A DNA stretch of 64,000 nucleotides from Bacteroidota bacterium. GTDB lineage: Bacteria > Bacteroidota > Bacteroidia > Bacteroidales > JAAUTT01. Each line of letters begins with the position of its first letter. Within the stretch, counting starts at the first letter, position 1. The stretch covers positions 1-64,000 of the forward strand of contig JAIFLU010000017.1 of the NCBI GenBank assembly GCA_020048915.1, given 5' to 3'. The notes under the pieces are model-generated. The model worked only from the letters and a program-made list of their open reading frames with translations. It made no database searches and was not told the origin of the DNA. A program made the translations under genes and the position numbers. Shown here piece after piece: positions 17,206-25,643 of the stretch.

Positions 17206-19767
17206 TTATTTGTTAAAGACATAAGAAAGTATGTTAACTTGATATGGAAGAAGCTTACAATTAACATAAACCGACTTGCCCACAGTTTTAAGTTGATAAG
17301 GAATTGTTACTCCATTTAAGCTTACGCTCGCAACACCTGTAAATCCAGAAGGTATAAGCATTTGAATAATTGAAGTACTTCCGCTAGATGTAAAATGTAA
17401 CTGAATAGAATTTCTTTCCTTATCCATTTTGTAATTATATGCAGCATAAGCGCCCGAAGCTTCAAGGCAAGCCACTACACCCACACTATCGACACCTGCG
17501 GTTGACCAACGCGGAGATACAATCACGCTGTCGTAGGCCAAGCCGGCATTTTTAACACCCGCCAAGCCTTCAATTAGCGCACTCATTCCATTGGCTGCCG
17601 CCCAGTTGTCGGGTCCCCCGTACGATTCGCCCTTTGGCGCAATGTAATGGGGCTGGTTGGAGAGTGAAATGCCCATTACAGCATAGATACCTCCTTCCAA
17701 AGGCGCTAAGAATCTGAGTTTGCTTATGCTTTTTTCGGGCTTTGGATTATCGATGGCAGCCCAGCATACACCAACCTTTGTACTTTTTAAATTTGGGCCC
17801 GACCAGGCAACTCCTGCACTTTCGGTATCTAAATCGGGAAACCACCAGTTTGTGACTTCTTTATGTTTAAACAGATATTGCGAGGACTCACTACCGTCGG
17901 AATACACAAAAGTGATGGCACCAGCCACATTGCCTGGAACATTATCGGATGATGAATGCAGCAAATAGATAGCACCCGCTGTTTTGTTTACAGGCACTTC
18001 CACCTCTCGGGGTAATCCGGCCTTAACCGAAACAGCAATAGCCGATTTTCGATTATTTAATTCAGGATCAATAACATTAAAGTCAATACCTCTAAAAATC
18101 TGTTTTCCTGTAGGCAATCCGCGCATATCGTTACCCGAAGCTTTTTCAGTTCCCATCCAGTTCAAGGCACTTATAGATCCGGTATCCCATAAGTCCATAT
18201 TTGCCTGTTTTCTGATGTCGATTGGCTGGAAGACTGGCTCTGGAGGAGGAGGAGCAATAATGCCGGTATAAGAAAAATATATTTTATCATTATATTTTTT
18301 CCCCAATTGATAAAAACGATCCATAATATCGGAAGCATAGTTCTCATAACCGTTTTCGTAGGCTCCCTTGGCAAGTTCGCCAATTGCATGACCGGCAATA
18401 CCTCCGTTCATATATTGCCACTTCTCGTTGTGATCACCAAAACCCCTTTCAAAAGGAGGATAAATAGAATACCATTCACCCGGTGAACCAGCAGGCAGAT
18501 TATTCCTAAAGTCTAGATAGTTTTGAATAATCGCCTTATTGATATCGGCAGGCAAACCTCTGTTAATAGAATACATATTACCTTGAGCAATTTGAGACTT
18601 TTCATCTACTCCCAAATTTCTTTTTACTAAAGAATTCTCATCAATAAAATGAGTAAAAAACTTCCCATTCCATGACAATTTCAATAAATTTTTAAGTATT
18701 AAATCGGCTCTATCTTTATACTTCTTCGCCAATTCAACATTCCCAATAAAAGCGTACATTTCTGCCACCTGATTGCAAGCTTCAAAATAGCCGGTATTAT
18801 CGCCAAAGAAAACTCCATACTTTGTTTTTCCTGGAACCAAAACCATAGTATGACTTATAGGCGCAGTAGGCGTGTATTCATCATCTACCTGAAAATCCCA
18901 TGAATCGATACAATATGGCCGTTTGATCAATTGGAAACGATTCGACCAGCGAACTGAATCGGTATAGCAATAATCGAGCGCTTTGGCTGCTGATTCAATC
19001 GTTATTTTCATCCATTCGTTATCGGCTGAAGCTTTCCAATGTTTATAAAACTGATTTACGAAATTATAATCGGAATGATTATCCACCGGTTGACGAACCG
19101 CCCAAATACCATCGTACTGACGATAATAATCGGCTGCACCATAGGCTGTTTTATAATAATCATCACCTTCTCCATTGCGCACAAAACTCCAAATCAAACC
19201 ATCCTCACGTTGAACTAAGCGAAGTAAATCGGTGTTTTCGCCGCCATAAGGCAGAAAATACTGCATACCATTAAGTACATTATTATTATCTAAATCCCAT
19301 GGAACATAGAATTTATATGTTTTCCCCTGATAAAAATGCTCACCATATCCTGTTTTTCCATGCCAAAACATACCATCTTTCAGGATGTTGAAAAAATCGG
19401 CGTATTTGCCGCCATCGTCAACTTTTGTTTTGGCTTTAAGCGTAAAAGATGTTTCAGCAATATTTTTACCTTTTTTGTTAAGAAGAGTTATTTTTTGGAT
19501 TCCAGCTGCACCTCCGGCTTTAAATGCAATATGCCCATCGGCATACGATTGAAAATATTCATTACCCTCAGCATCAGTAACGATAATTTTCCCCTCACCA
19601 TGACACATCACGACGACTTCTTCGAAAGGACTTACCAAAGTTGCCGATTTTAGTGCTAAAATATGATTTGTATTTTGCGCAACCAGATAATCTGATAATA
19701 GTAAAAAACAAAATATCAGGATTTGGTTATGATTCAATCGATTCACTGTAATTAGTATTGTTTTCAT
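17206..19767 (-). CDS. Six-hairpin glycosidase with an inserted beta-sandwich domain
   Basis: The 853-residue secreted protein has a signal peptide ending near VAQ (about 31). An N-terminal beta domain (about 35-115) precedes an (alpha/alpha)6 barrel with KRPYCIDSWDF (282-292), FFGDNTGYF (320-328), NMYSINRGLP and YMNGGIAGHAIGELAKG. The same motifs occur in the 550-residue protein at 38747-40399. There the last barrel helices follow directly; here about 200 residues (505-710, beginning with a Pro-rich linker PPPPEP) are inserted before WAAANGMSALIEGLAGV. The insert reads as a beta-sandwich, possibly carbohydrate-binding (VPVNKTAGAIYLLHSS, VYSDGSESSQYL). A C-terminal beta domain ends the protein. 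Glycosidase by fold; the GH family and substrate are unclear. Confidence 0.65.
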   Translation of the reverse strand: MKTILITVNRLNHNQILIFCFLLLSDYLVAQNTNHILALKSATLVSPFEEVVVMCHGEGKIIVTDAEGNEYFQSYADGHIAFKAGGAAGIQKITLLNKKGKNIAETSFTLKAKTKVDDGGKYADFFNILKDGMFWHGKTGYGEHFYQGKTYKFYVPWDLDNNNVLNGMQYFLPYGGENTDLLRLVQREDGLIWSFVRNGEGDDYYKTAYGAADYYRQYDGIWAVRQPVDNHSDYNFVNQFYKHWKASADNEWMKITIESAAKALDYCYTDSVRWSNRFQLIKRPYCIDSWDFQVDDEYTPTAPISHTMVLVPGKTKYGVFFGDNTGYFEACNQVAEMYAFIGNVELAKKYKDRADLILKNLLKLSWNGKFFTHFIDENSLVKRNLGVDEKSQIAQGNMYSINRGLPADINKAIIQNYLDFRNNLPAGSPGEWYSIYPPFERGFGDHNEKWQYMNGGIAGHAIGELAKGAYENGYENYASDIMDRFYQLGKKYNDKIYFSYTGIIAPPPPEPVFQPIDIRKQANMDLWDTGSISALNWMGTEKASGNDMRGLPTGKQIFRGIDFNVIDPELNNRKSAIAVSVKAGLPREVEVPVNKTAGAIYLLHSSSDNVPGNVAGAITFVYSDGSESSQYLFKHKEVTNWWFPDLDTESAGVAWSGPNLKSTKVGVCWAAIDNPKPEKSISKLRFLAPLEGGIYAVMGISLSNQPHYIAPKGESYGGPDNWAAANGMSALIEGLAGVKNAGLAYDSVIVSPRWSTAGVDSVGVVACLEASGAYAAYNYKMDKERNSIQLHFTSSGSTSIIQMLIPSGFTGVASVSLNGVTIPYQLKTVGKSVYVNCKLLPYQVNILSYVFNK

Positions 19768-19788
19768 TTGTATCTCATTTATGAGTTA

Positions 19789-22098
19789 TCAATTATTTAT
19801 TGTTTTGAATGAATATTTGCCGTCAGTAACCTTAAACATTAATCGGTCTTTATCATACCCAACAAAACTAACCAGTTCATTTTGTATAAACTGCCCGTTT
19901 TTATATATACTCTGGCCATTCAAAAGGATTTCATTTCCCTTTAAAATGTTCACAATGGCTGATGATTGAATTGGCACAATAACTTCAATAAGGTTTTCTG
20001 ATGCGTTCAATGCCAGAATTCCTTCCTTAACTGGAAATTCAGCATTAATGCTTGCTAAAACTGATAAATCGGGACTTATTCGATAAGTATTGGGCAGCTT
20101 TTCATCGGGAACAATTCCAGCAAAGTATTTACTGAGTAATATGAGTGGCCCGCCAGCCCACCCATGGTTATAGCCGCTATTGCCATGTTCTGCACCTTCA
20201 CTTTCATCATAAGTCCAAAGTTCCCATAAAGTAGAATATTTGCTGTTAACCATGGGTTGAAATCTTGTCTTCATTCGTTGCAGCGCTAATGCAGGCTCGC
20301 CCATTATGAGGAGGCTTTCGAGAACATATTTTTCCATATAAGGGCTGGCATGAAACTGCGTGGAGAAAACCTTTTTAAGTTTTTCCCATTTCAAAGTATC
20401 TGCAACACCAGTATATACCATAAGCGCATTGGCACGATCGTCTGTTTGTCCTTTGTAGGAACTAAAGCGATATGATTCTCCGTTCCAGCAGTCAGGACTA
20501 TTCAAAAAAGCAACCATTTTTTCAGATCTCTCATTATAGATGGCCGCTTCGTTGGATTTTTCTAATATGGTTGCAATTTTCTCCAGTGTTTGCATGCATT
20601 TTAAATACCAACCATGCTGAACTAATACTAAATCGACATTCTCACCCCAGTCTCCCCAGTCCCATCCACCCGGTCGGTAAACTAATTGACCGTTGTCTTT
20701 TAATGTCCAAAGGGAAATATACTTTTTAAAAGGTTCATATATTTCTTTTAATAATGAGGTATCGCGCGTGAATTTGAAATACTCCCAACTTTCGGCCAAA
20801 GGCATTAAACCGTGTGCGGGCAACTCATTTTTCCAGTCTTTCTCTGGAACAGGATTATAAATGACCCCGTCGGGTTTTTGCCAGTTTATAAGGTCTGTAT
20901 ATATTTTACGCCCCAGCGCCCATGACTTTGAATCGAGGCAATAAAATGATTGTTCCATATCAATAGTAGCATCGCCAGCCCATTGAGCCCGCTCACGATC
21001 GGGACAGTCGGTATAGGTATCGCCCATATTCAAATACAAAGTACGCACTATTTTTAACCAGAGTTTATTGTAAAAAGTGTCGTTGCAGGTAAAACTTCCG
21101 GAAAATTCAGTATCATATCCAGTTTCGCGATATTTTAAACTGATAATTTCAACATCGTCAGGAATGGTATATTTAATTACATGGCCGGTAACCCAATTGT
21201 AACTTTCAAACTCCTGAATACCATTTTTGGTAATATAATCGGAGCATAAGGTATATAATGAATCTGTAGTACTCAGTCCGCCCAAATAATAAGTATCAGA
21301 GCGTATAAATATTTTCTTGCCCGCTTTCGCCTTTACTTTAAGGTATGGAGAGGCATGGCAGTTATAAGGCAATTGGCAGTATACTATGTCGCCATCTCTT
21401 TTCACCGAAACGTAGTCTTTGAGTCCCAAATCGCGAAAGAGTGGTATTGGTCTTTTGACCAGTTTATTCCATGGTTTTGAAGGGTTAGCGCCTACTTCAC
21501 AAGCTGTGTTCCATTTAGAATCGTTATATGCAATCATTTTCCAGCCCGCGATGTCCTTTTGCGCATCGAAAAACAGGTTTGGCTCCGACAATCGAAAATT
21601 AGGCTTTGGCCTATTGCTTGGAGCATAAGCAGGATGTTGCAATGTTTTCCAGGTTTTATCGCTCACTAATTTTTGAGTGCCCAAAGTACCATTGAACCAC
21701 AAACCGCAACGACCGCTGCTATTGTGCGAAAATCCTTTACCTCCCCAATACCAAACTAAAACAGAGATGTTATTGTTTCCTTTTTTCAAAAAGCGGGAGA
21801 AGTTTACTTCATCAAAGTAGGTGTCTTTAGGATTTGGGCCACGTTTTAAACCTCCTTCCAAAACTACAAGCGAATCATTCACCCAAAGGTAATAACGGGT
21901 GTCAACAGCTATTTGCGCAATGGCTTGTGTTGGTAATTCTTTCAAATTGAAGTTTTTCCTGAAACAATACCAGGTATTGGCCTGGGTTATTGAATCTTGG
22001 GTTAAAGTTATCCATAAAGCTTTTTGGGATTGCGCATTGGCAAAACTTATTGAAGCTAATGCACACGATATTAAAAGAGTAAGTATTTTTTTCTTCAT
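19789..22098 (-). CDS. GH78 alpha-L-rhamnosidase (copy A)
   Basis: The 769-residue protein has a signal peptide (cleavage after NAQ, about 23), N-terminal beta-sandwich domains with carbohydrate-binding character (about 40-330), an (alpha/alpha)6 barrel (about 335-680) and a C-terminal beta domain. The GH78 motif DCPDRERAQWAGD is at 364-376, with Asp364, Glu369 and Asp376 at the same spacing as Asp567, Glu572 and Asp579 of the Bacillus RhaB structure. NHGWAGGP near residue 650 is another family block. It would release terminal alpha-L-rhamnose by inversion. It is downstream of a second GH78 with an 87-base gap. Confidence 0.88.
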   Translation of the reverse strand: MKKKILTLLISCALASISFANAQSQKALWITLTQDSITQANTWYCFRKNFNLKELPTQAIAQIAVDTRYYLWVNDSLVVLEGGLKRGPNPKDTYFDEVNFSRFLKKGNNNISVLVWYWGGKGFSHNSSGRCGLWFNGTLGTQKLVSDKTWKTLQHPAYAPSNRPKPNFRLSEPNLFFDAQKDIAGWKMIAYNDSKWNTACEVGANPSKPWNKLVKRPIPLFRDLGLKDYVSVKRDGDIVYCQLPYNCHASPYLKVKAKAGKKIFIRSDTYYLGGLSTTDSLYTLCSDYITKNGIQEFESYNWVTGHVIKYTIPDDVEIISLKYRETGYDTEFSGSFTCNDTFYNKLWLKIVRTLYLNMGDTYTDCPDRERAQWAGDATIDMEQSFYCLDSKSWALGRKIYTDLINWQKPDGVIYNPVPEKDWKNELPAHGLMPLAESWEYFKFTRDTSLLKEIYEPFKKYISLWTLKDNGQLVYRPGGWDWGDWGENVDLVLVQHGWYLKCMQTLEKIATILEKSNEAAIYNERSEKMVAFLNSPDCWNGESYRFSSYKGQTDDRANALMVYTGVADTLKWEKLKKVFSTQFHASPYMEKYVLESLLIMGEPALALQRMKTRFQPMVNSKYSTLWELWTYDESEGAEHGNSGYNHGWAGGPLILLSKYFAGIVPDEKLPNTYRISPDLSVLASINAEFPVKEGILALNASENLIEVIVPIQSSAIVNILKGNEILLNGQSIYKNGQFIQNELVSFVGYDKDRLMFKVTDGKYSFKTINN

Positions 22099-22185
22099 GC
22101 TATTTTTTTTAATATAATATTGTGTATTGGCGCTTTGTAATTTATAGTTTGTTGCATCGGATAATCTATACTAAGAAATCAATCT

Positions 22186-23922
22186 TCAATCATTAATAAC
22201 TTTTACTTTTATTCCTTTGGGAGCTTTGCAGGTTGTTTTGATCTCATTGTTTTTCAATCTTTCATGTTTGATGTGAATTACCCCAAATGGTGTTGGGAAA
22301 GTTCCCATCGCCCATTTTAAATCGCCTAAATGCGGTTTAATCGTTATTTCTTTGCAACCGGGTTTTACAACATTAATTCCTAAAACATGTTGAGTAAGCC
22401 ATGGAGTAGGTCCTGAAGCCCAACCATGACAAAGGCTATTCCTATATTTTATATAGCAAAAATCACCGTAAGTACCATGCAAATCAATCTTGCCAGCTTC
22501 TGGCATCTGACTAATTTTATTGGCGTTTAGTGCCCAATTCAGCTCAAATTGCTCCCAAAAAGTAGTGGCCCCCAACTCAATCATTTTTCCCCAATATTGT
22601 TTTATAAATTCCATGGCATGATTATAATCGCCGACTTTTGCCATGGCCTCTAACATGAAATAGCCAAAAAATGTCGAGAAATTTTGCGTACTATCTTTTT
22701 TTATGATTTCGTTCATTAATATAGGATCTGCCAGACCCGATAATGAAAGAATTGCTGCTTCCTGTTTTTGGTTATGAATTTCAGGCTTCTTTTTCCTCAT
22801 TAATTCAACAGTTTCAAAACACTTTGCCGCTAATGCATCTTCATTTAAAACTGACAATAAATAAGCTCCTTTTTCAATGGTGTTTAATAATAAGGCATTT
22901 GTTGCACTTAAAGCAGCCGGATTATTTTTTGTTGATGGCCAGTCAATAAAACCCCACTCAAACGTGGAGTATCCGGTTTCACCAACTTTCGTAAGGAGTA
23001 TTTTTAATAGCCCGGTTAGATATAACCGTTGTTTTTCCAGGTAGTTATGATCTGCGTGGTAAGAATACCAAAGATATTGGTTCTGCACCCACCACATACT
23101 TGAAGTAGATAAACCGTGCATCCATTCTGGCAGGGGAGTTTGATCCCGGATTAAGTCTAAGCTTGACGGGACAATATCATTATAACCAAAAACCGTATTG
23201 ACTGTTAAATTCTCAACATAGAGGTCTCCACTCCAAACTAATCTGTCGCGTTTAATACCATCCCACAAATAGTCCTGCATATTCAGATGAACGGTATAGG
23301 CGCCAATATCCCATATTTTATTGAGTAAAGTATCACTGCACGCAAAAGTACCTTTATACTCAATGTCCCTAATTTTCAGGTTAGCCCTAATTGATAGGAT
23401 TTCACAGAAACTATTCTTGTCGAGAAAGTCTAATCGTACAAATCGGAAACCGGTATTGCCTATTTCAATTTTTCCTTTCCATGGGAGTAAAAATTGATAA
23501 TCCCTGATGGCGTGATCATTTGTAGCATTATGAATAGTATCAATTTCGGCCATTGCTTCACCCACTGATTCACCAAATCGAATCCGAAAACGGGCAGGCA
23601 AATTATTTTTTATGTTATTGCTGATAATAGAAACAGATCCATTCAATTCCTTTCCAAAATCTAATAATATACTCAATTCTTTTTCATTGGAAACCATTTT
23701 AAAACATTCTGCATTTACAGCAGTCGCCTGGTCGATTTTTGAGCGAAGAATAAAATGTGAATTAGATATGCTATCAGACTGCCATAATATTTTTAACGGA
23801 TTGAATTGGTAAGTTTTATGTTGAAAACTACTTTCAACCGCATTTAAACCAGCAGTAATACTTTGCGCATTTAATTTTATGGTGCAAATGCCAATACAAA
23901 AGAAAATCCAAATTTTTCTCAT
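22186..23922 (-). CDS. GH78 alpha-L-rhamnosidase-like enzyme (copy B, Asp in place of the acid Glu)
   Basis: The 578-residue secreted protein (signal peptide 1-19, ending NAQ) is shorter than copy A because it has fewer N-terminal beta domains. The barrel motif is DGIKRDRLVWSGD at 221-233: compared with DCPDRERAQWAGD in copy A the spacing is the same, but the glutamate thought to be the general acid is aspartate (Asp226). HGWASGP and the C-terminal TIKPHLGDLKWAMGTFPTPFG block fit GH78. This Asp variant may define a natural subgroup or alter specificity. It is followed by copy A, with both in the AT-rich block. Confidence 0.78.
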   Translation of the reverse strand: MRKIWIFFCIGICTIKLNAQSITAGLNAVESSFQHKTYQFNPLKILWQSDSISNSHFILRSKIDQATAVNAECFKMVSNEKELSILLDFGKELNGSVSIISNNIKNNLPARFRIRFGESVGEAMAEIDTIHNATNDHAIRDYQFLLPWKGKIEIGNTGFRFVRLDFLDKNSFCEILSIRANLKIRDIEYKGTFACSDTLLNKIWDIGAYTVHLNMQDYLWDGIKRDRLVWSGDLYVENLTVNTVFGYNDIVPSSLDLIRDQTPLPEWMHGLSTSSMWWVQNQYLWYSYHADHNYLEKQRLYLTGLLKILLTKVGETGYSTFEWGFIDWPSTKNNPAALSATNALLLNTIEKGAYLLSVLNEDALAAKCFETVELMRKKKPEIHNQKQEAAILSLSGLADPILMNEIIKKDSTQNFSTFFGYFMLEAMAKVGDYNHAMEFIKQYWGKMIELGATTFWEQFELNWALNANKISQMPEAGKIDLHGTYGDFCYIKYRNSLCHGWASGPTPWLTQHVLGINVVKPGCKEITIKPHLGDLKWAMGTFPTPFGVIHIKHERLKNNEIKTTCKAPKGIKVKVIND

Positions 23923-24101
23923 AATTATGATTGATTTAAACAGTTACTTTGAAATCGAGAATAATCTTGGCCCATGTCGGTTTCTGGCATGGCGTGGATG
24001 TTTTATTGCATGAAATACAAACGATATGAAAACCATACATTTTTTCCGCTTTATATTGTGCCACGGTTGAGTGAGGTAAGTCTTTTTTCATAATTGAAGT
24101 T

Positions 24102-25613
24102 TTATTTTCTGTAAGATGAATTTTGAATTTTAATCTTTTTACTTCCTGGTGCATTAGGGTTAGATTTACCAACGAAATCGGTTATTAACAAACTTTTAAC
24201 TTCGAAACATTCAATTCCATTTGTAAAAAAATCAGGTAAGTCGTTGTTCCATTTCAGGTTAAAACTCCGAATGGACAAATTATTGATATATTGCGCATAG
24301 ATGCCTGGAATATCGTGCTCAAAAATTTGCATGTCTTTTGGAGAAGCGGGTCGTAAATCGAAATTTCCACCATAAGCCAATGTTTCTTTCCCTTTACGCA
24401 TCCGCAACTGCAAGTTGTTGAATTGAATGTTTTCCATGGGACTCTCTTTTTGGCCAAACACCAAAATTCCCTGCTCCCCGGTAGCATTTATATTGTTGAA
24501 CTGAACATTTTTAATCTGTCCGGCTTTTCTACCGGGAAACCGCGAAATACACGAAAGGTGAATGGGTTCGCCATGTCCCCACCACTGACCGTTCAACAAT
24601 TTGGTTTCGATAATGATATCGGTGAAAATCAGGTCTTCGATATTGCTGTCGTCGTGGGCAAAAATGCCGATGCCGCGGTGCGAATCGTGTATGATAATGT
24701 TGCTGAAAACACACCGCCGGATGGGGTGCTGACCGTATCCAATCCTTATCCCTGCCGAACTCGATTTGAGGATGCAGTTGGTCACCGTCATGTTTTCGGC
24801 ATAGATGGTTTTATTTCCATAGGTATGCTTATCCTGCTCTTCGGAAGTAAATACGGGAGTTTCTTCATCTTTCGGAAAACCGGTTAAAACGATGGCATCG
24901 TCGCCAGCCACAATATGGCAGTTGGAGATGCGGATATTCCGTGAAGCGGTGCAATGGATCCCGTCGCTGTTGGGAATGAGAATGTTGTTTTGAATGGTAA
25001 TGCCGTCGATTACAAGATCGTCGCAATACCCGAAGCGGGTAGCCCACACAGGAGTGTCGAGAATGGTGATACCTGTTATGGATACTTTTGTGCAATGAAA
25101 GAAAACAATCGTCATTCCGGGACTTCCTTTTCTTTTGAGCGGGCCGTCGGTGAAGAAGGTACCTTCGGGCATATAGTTCTGCTTCTGCCGGGTACGGTTC
25201 TTGACAAACTCTTCGTAGACATGGTTTTTATCTGTCTCATAAAATTTTATTCCATTGGCCTGAATGGCTCCTTTCCCCGAAATGGAAACATTGTAAGCAT
25301 CTTCACAAAAGATAATCCCTCTTGATTTGCTGTATTCGCCGAGGATTTCACTACCCGAAAGCACGGCACCCGCTTCGAGATGCAGGTTCACATTGCTTTT
25401 CAGGACGATAGTTCCGGTAACGAATGTGCCGGCAGGCACCAACACTGTTCCTCCACCGTTTTCAAAGCATTTGTTCACAGCGTCGTTAATGGCTTTCGTG
25501 TTTAGGTTGATGCCATCGGCCTTGGCGCCAAAATCGAGGATATTATATTCTCCGGCATTGAGTTGAAGGCTGAGAAAGAGTAAGCTTGTCAGGTAAATTA
25601 TTTTTATTTTCAT
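24102..25613 (-). CDS. GH28 polygalacturonase
   Basis: The 503-residue secreted protein has a signal peptide (cleavage after LNAG, about 20) and a right-handed beta-helix. The family start EYNILDFGAKADG is at 22-34. Catalytic blocks are NSDGIH (215-220) and AGDDA (236-240), supplying the three aspartates. AGIRIGYG corresponds to the RIK substrate-binding block, and WWGHGEP is also seen. GH28 enzymes hydrolyse alpha-1,4-galacturonic acid (or rhamnogalacturonan) linkages by inversion. The length is on the long side of the family, as for exo-acting bacterial members. Base composition changes within the gene: the 5' two-thirds are noticeably more GC-rich than the last 300 bases and the neighbours to the left. 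Confidence 0.87.
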   Translation of the reverse strand: MKIKIIYLTSLLFLSLQLNAGEYNILDFGAKADGINLNTKAINDAVNKCFENGGGTVLVPAGTFVTGTIVLKSNVNLHLEAGAVLSGSEILGEYSKSRGIIFCEDAYNVSISGKGAIQANGIKFYETDKNHVYEEFVKNRTRQKQNYMPEGTFFTDGPLKRKGSPGMTIVFFHCTKVSITGITILDTPVWATRFGYCDDLVIDGITIQNNILIPNSDGIHCTASRNIRISNCHIVAGDDAIVLTGFPKDEETPVFTSEEQDKHTYGNKTIYAENMTVTNCILKSSSAGIRIGYGQHPIRRCVFSNIIIHDSHRGIGIFAHDDSNIEDLIFTDIIIETKLLNGQWWGHGEPIHLSCISRFPGRKAGQIKNVQFNNINATGEQGILVFGQKESPMENIQFNNLQLRMRKGKETLAYGGNFDLRPASPKDMQIFEHDIPGIYAQYINNLSIRSFNLKWNNDLPDFFTNGIECFEVKSLLITDFVGKSNPNAPGSKKIKIQNSSYRK

Positions 25614-25643
25614 TTTGTGAAGTTTTGTTTAAAGTATTATAAA

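Noticed and set aside
23936-24091. Short minus-strand ORF of about 51 codons with several cysteines between GH28 and GH78 copy B
   Set aside because: No signal peptide, no recognisable domain, and start context is poor. It may be a scrap or chance; not supportable as a gene.
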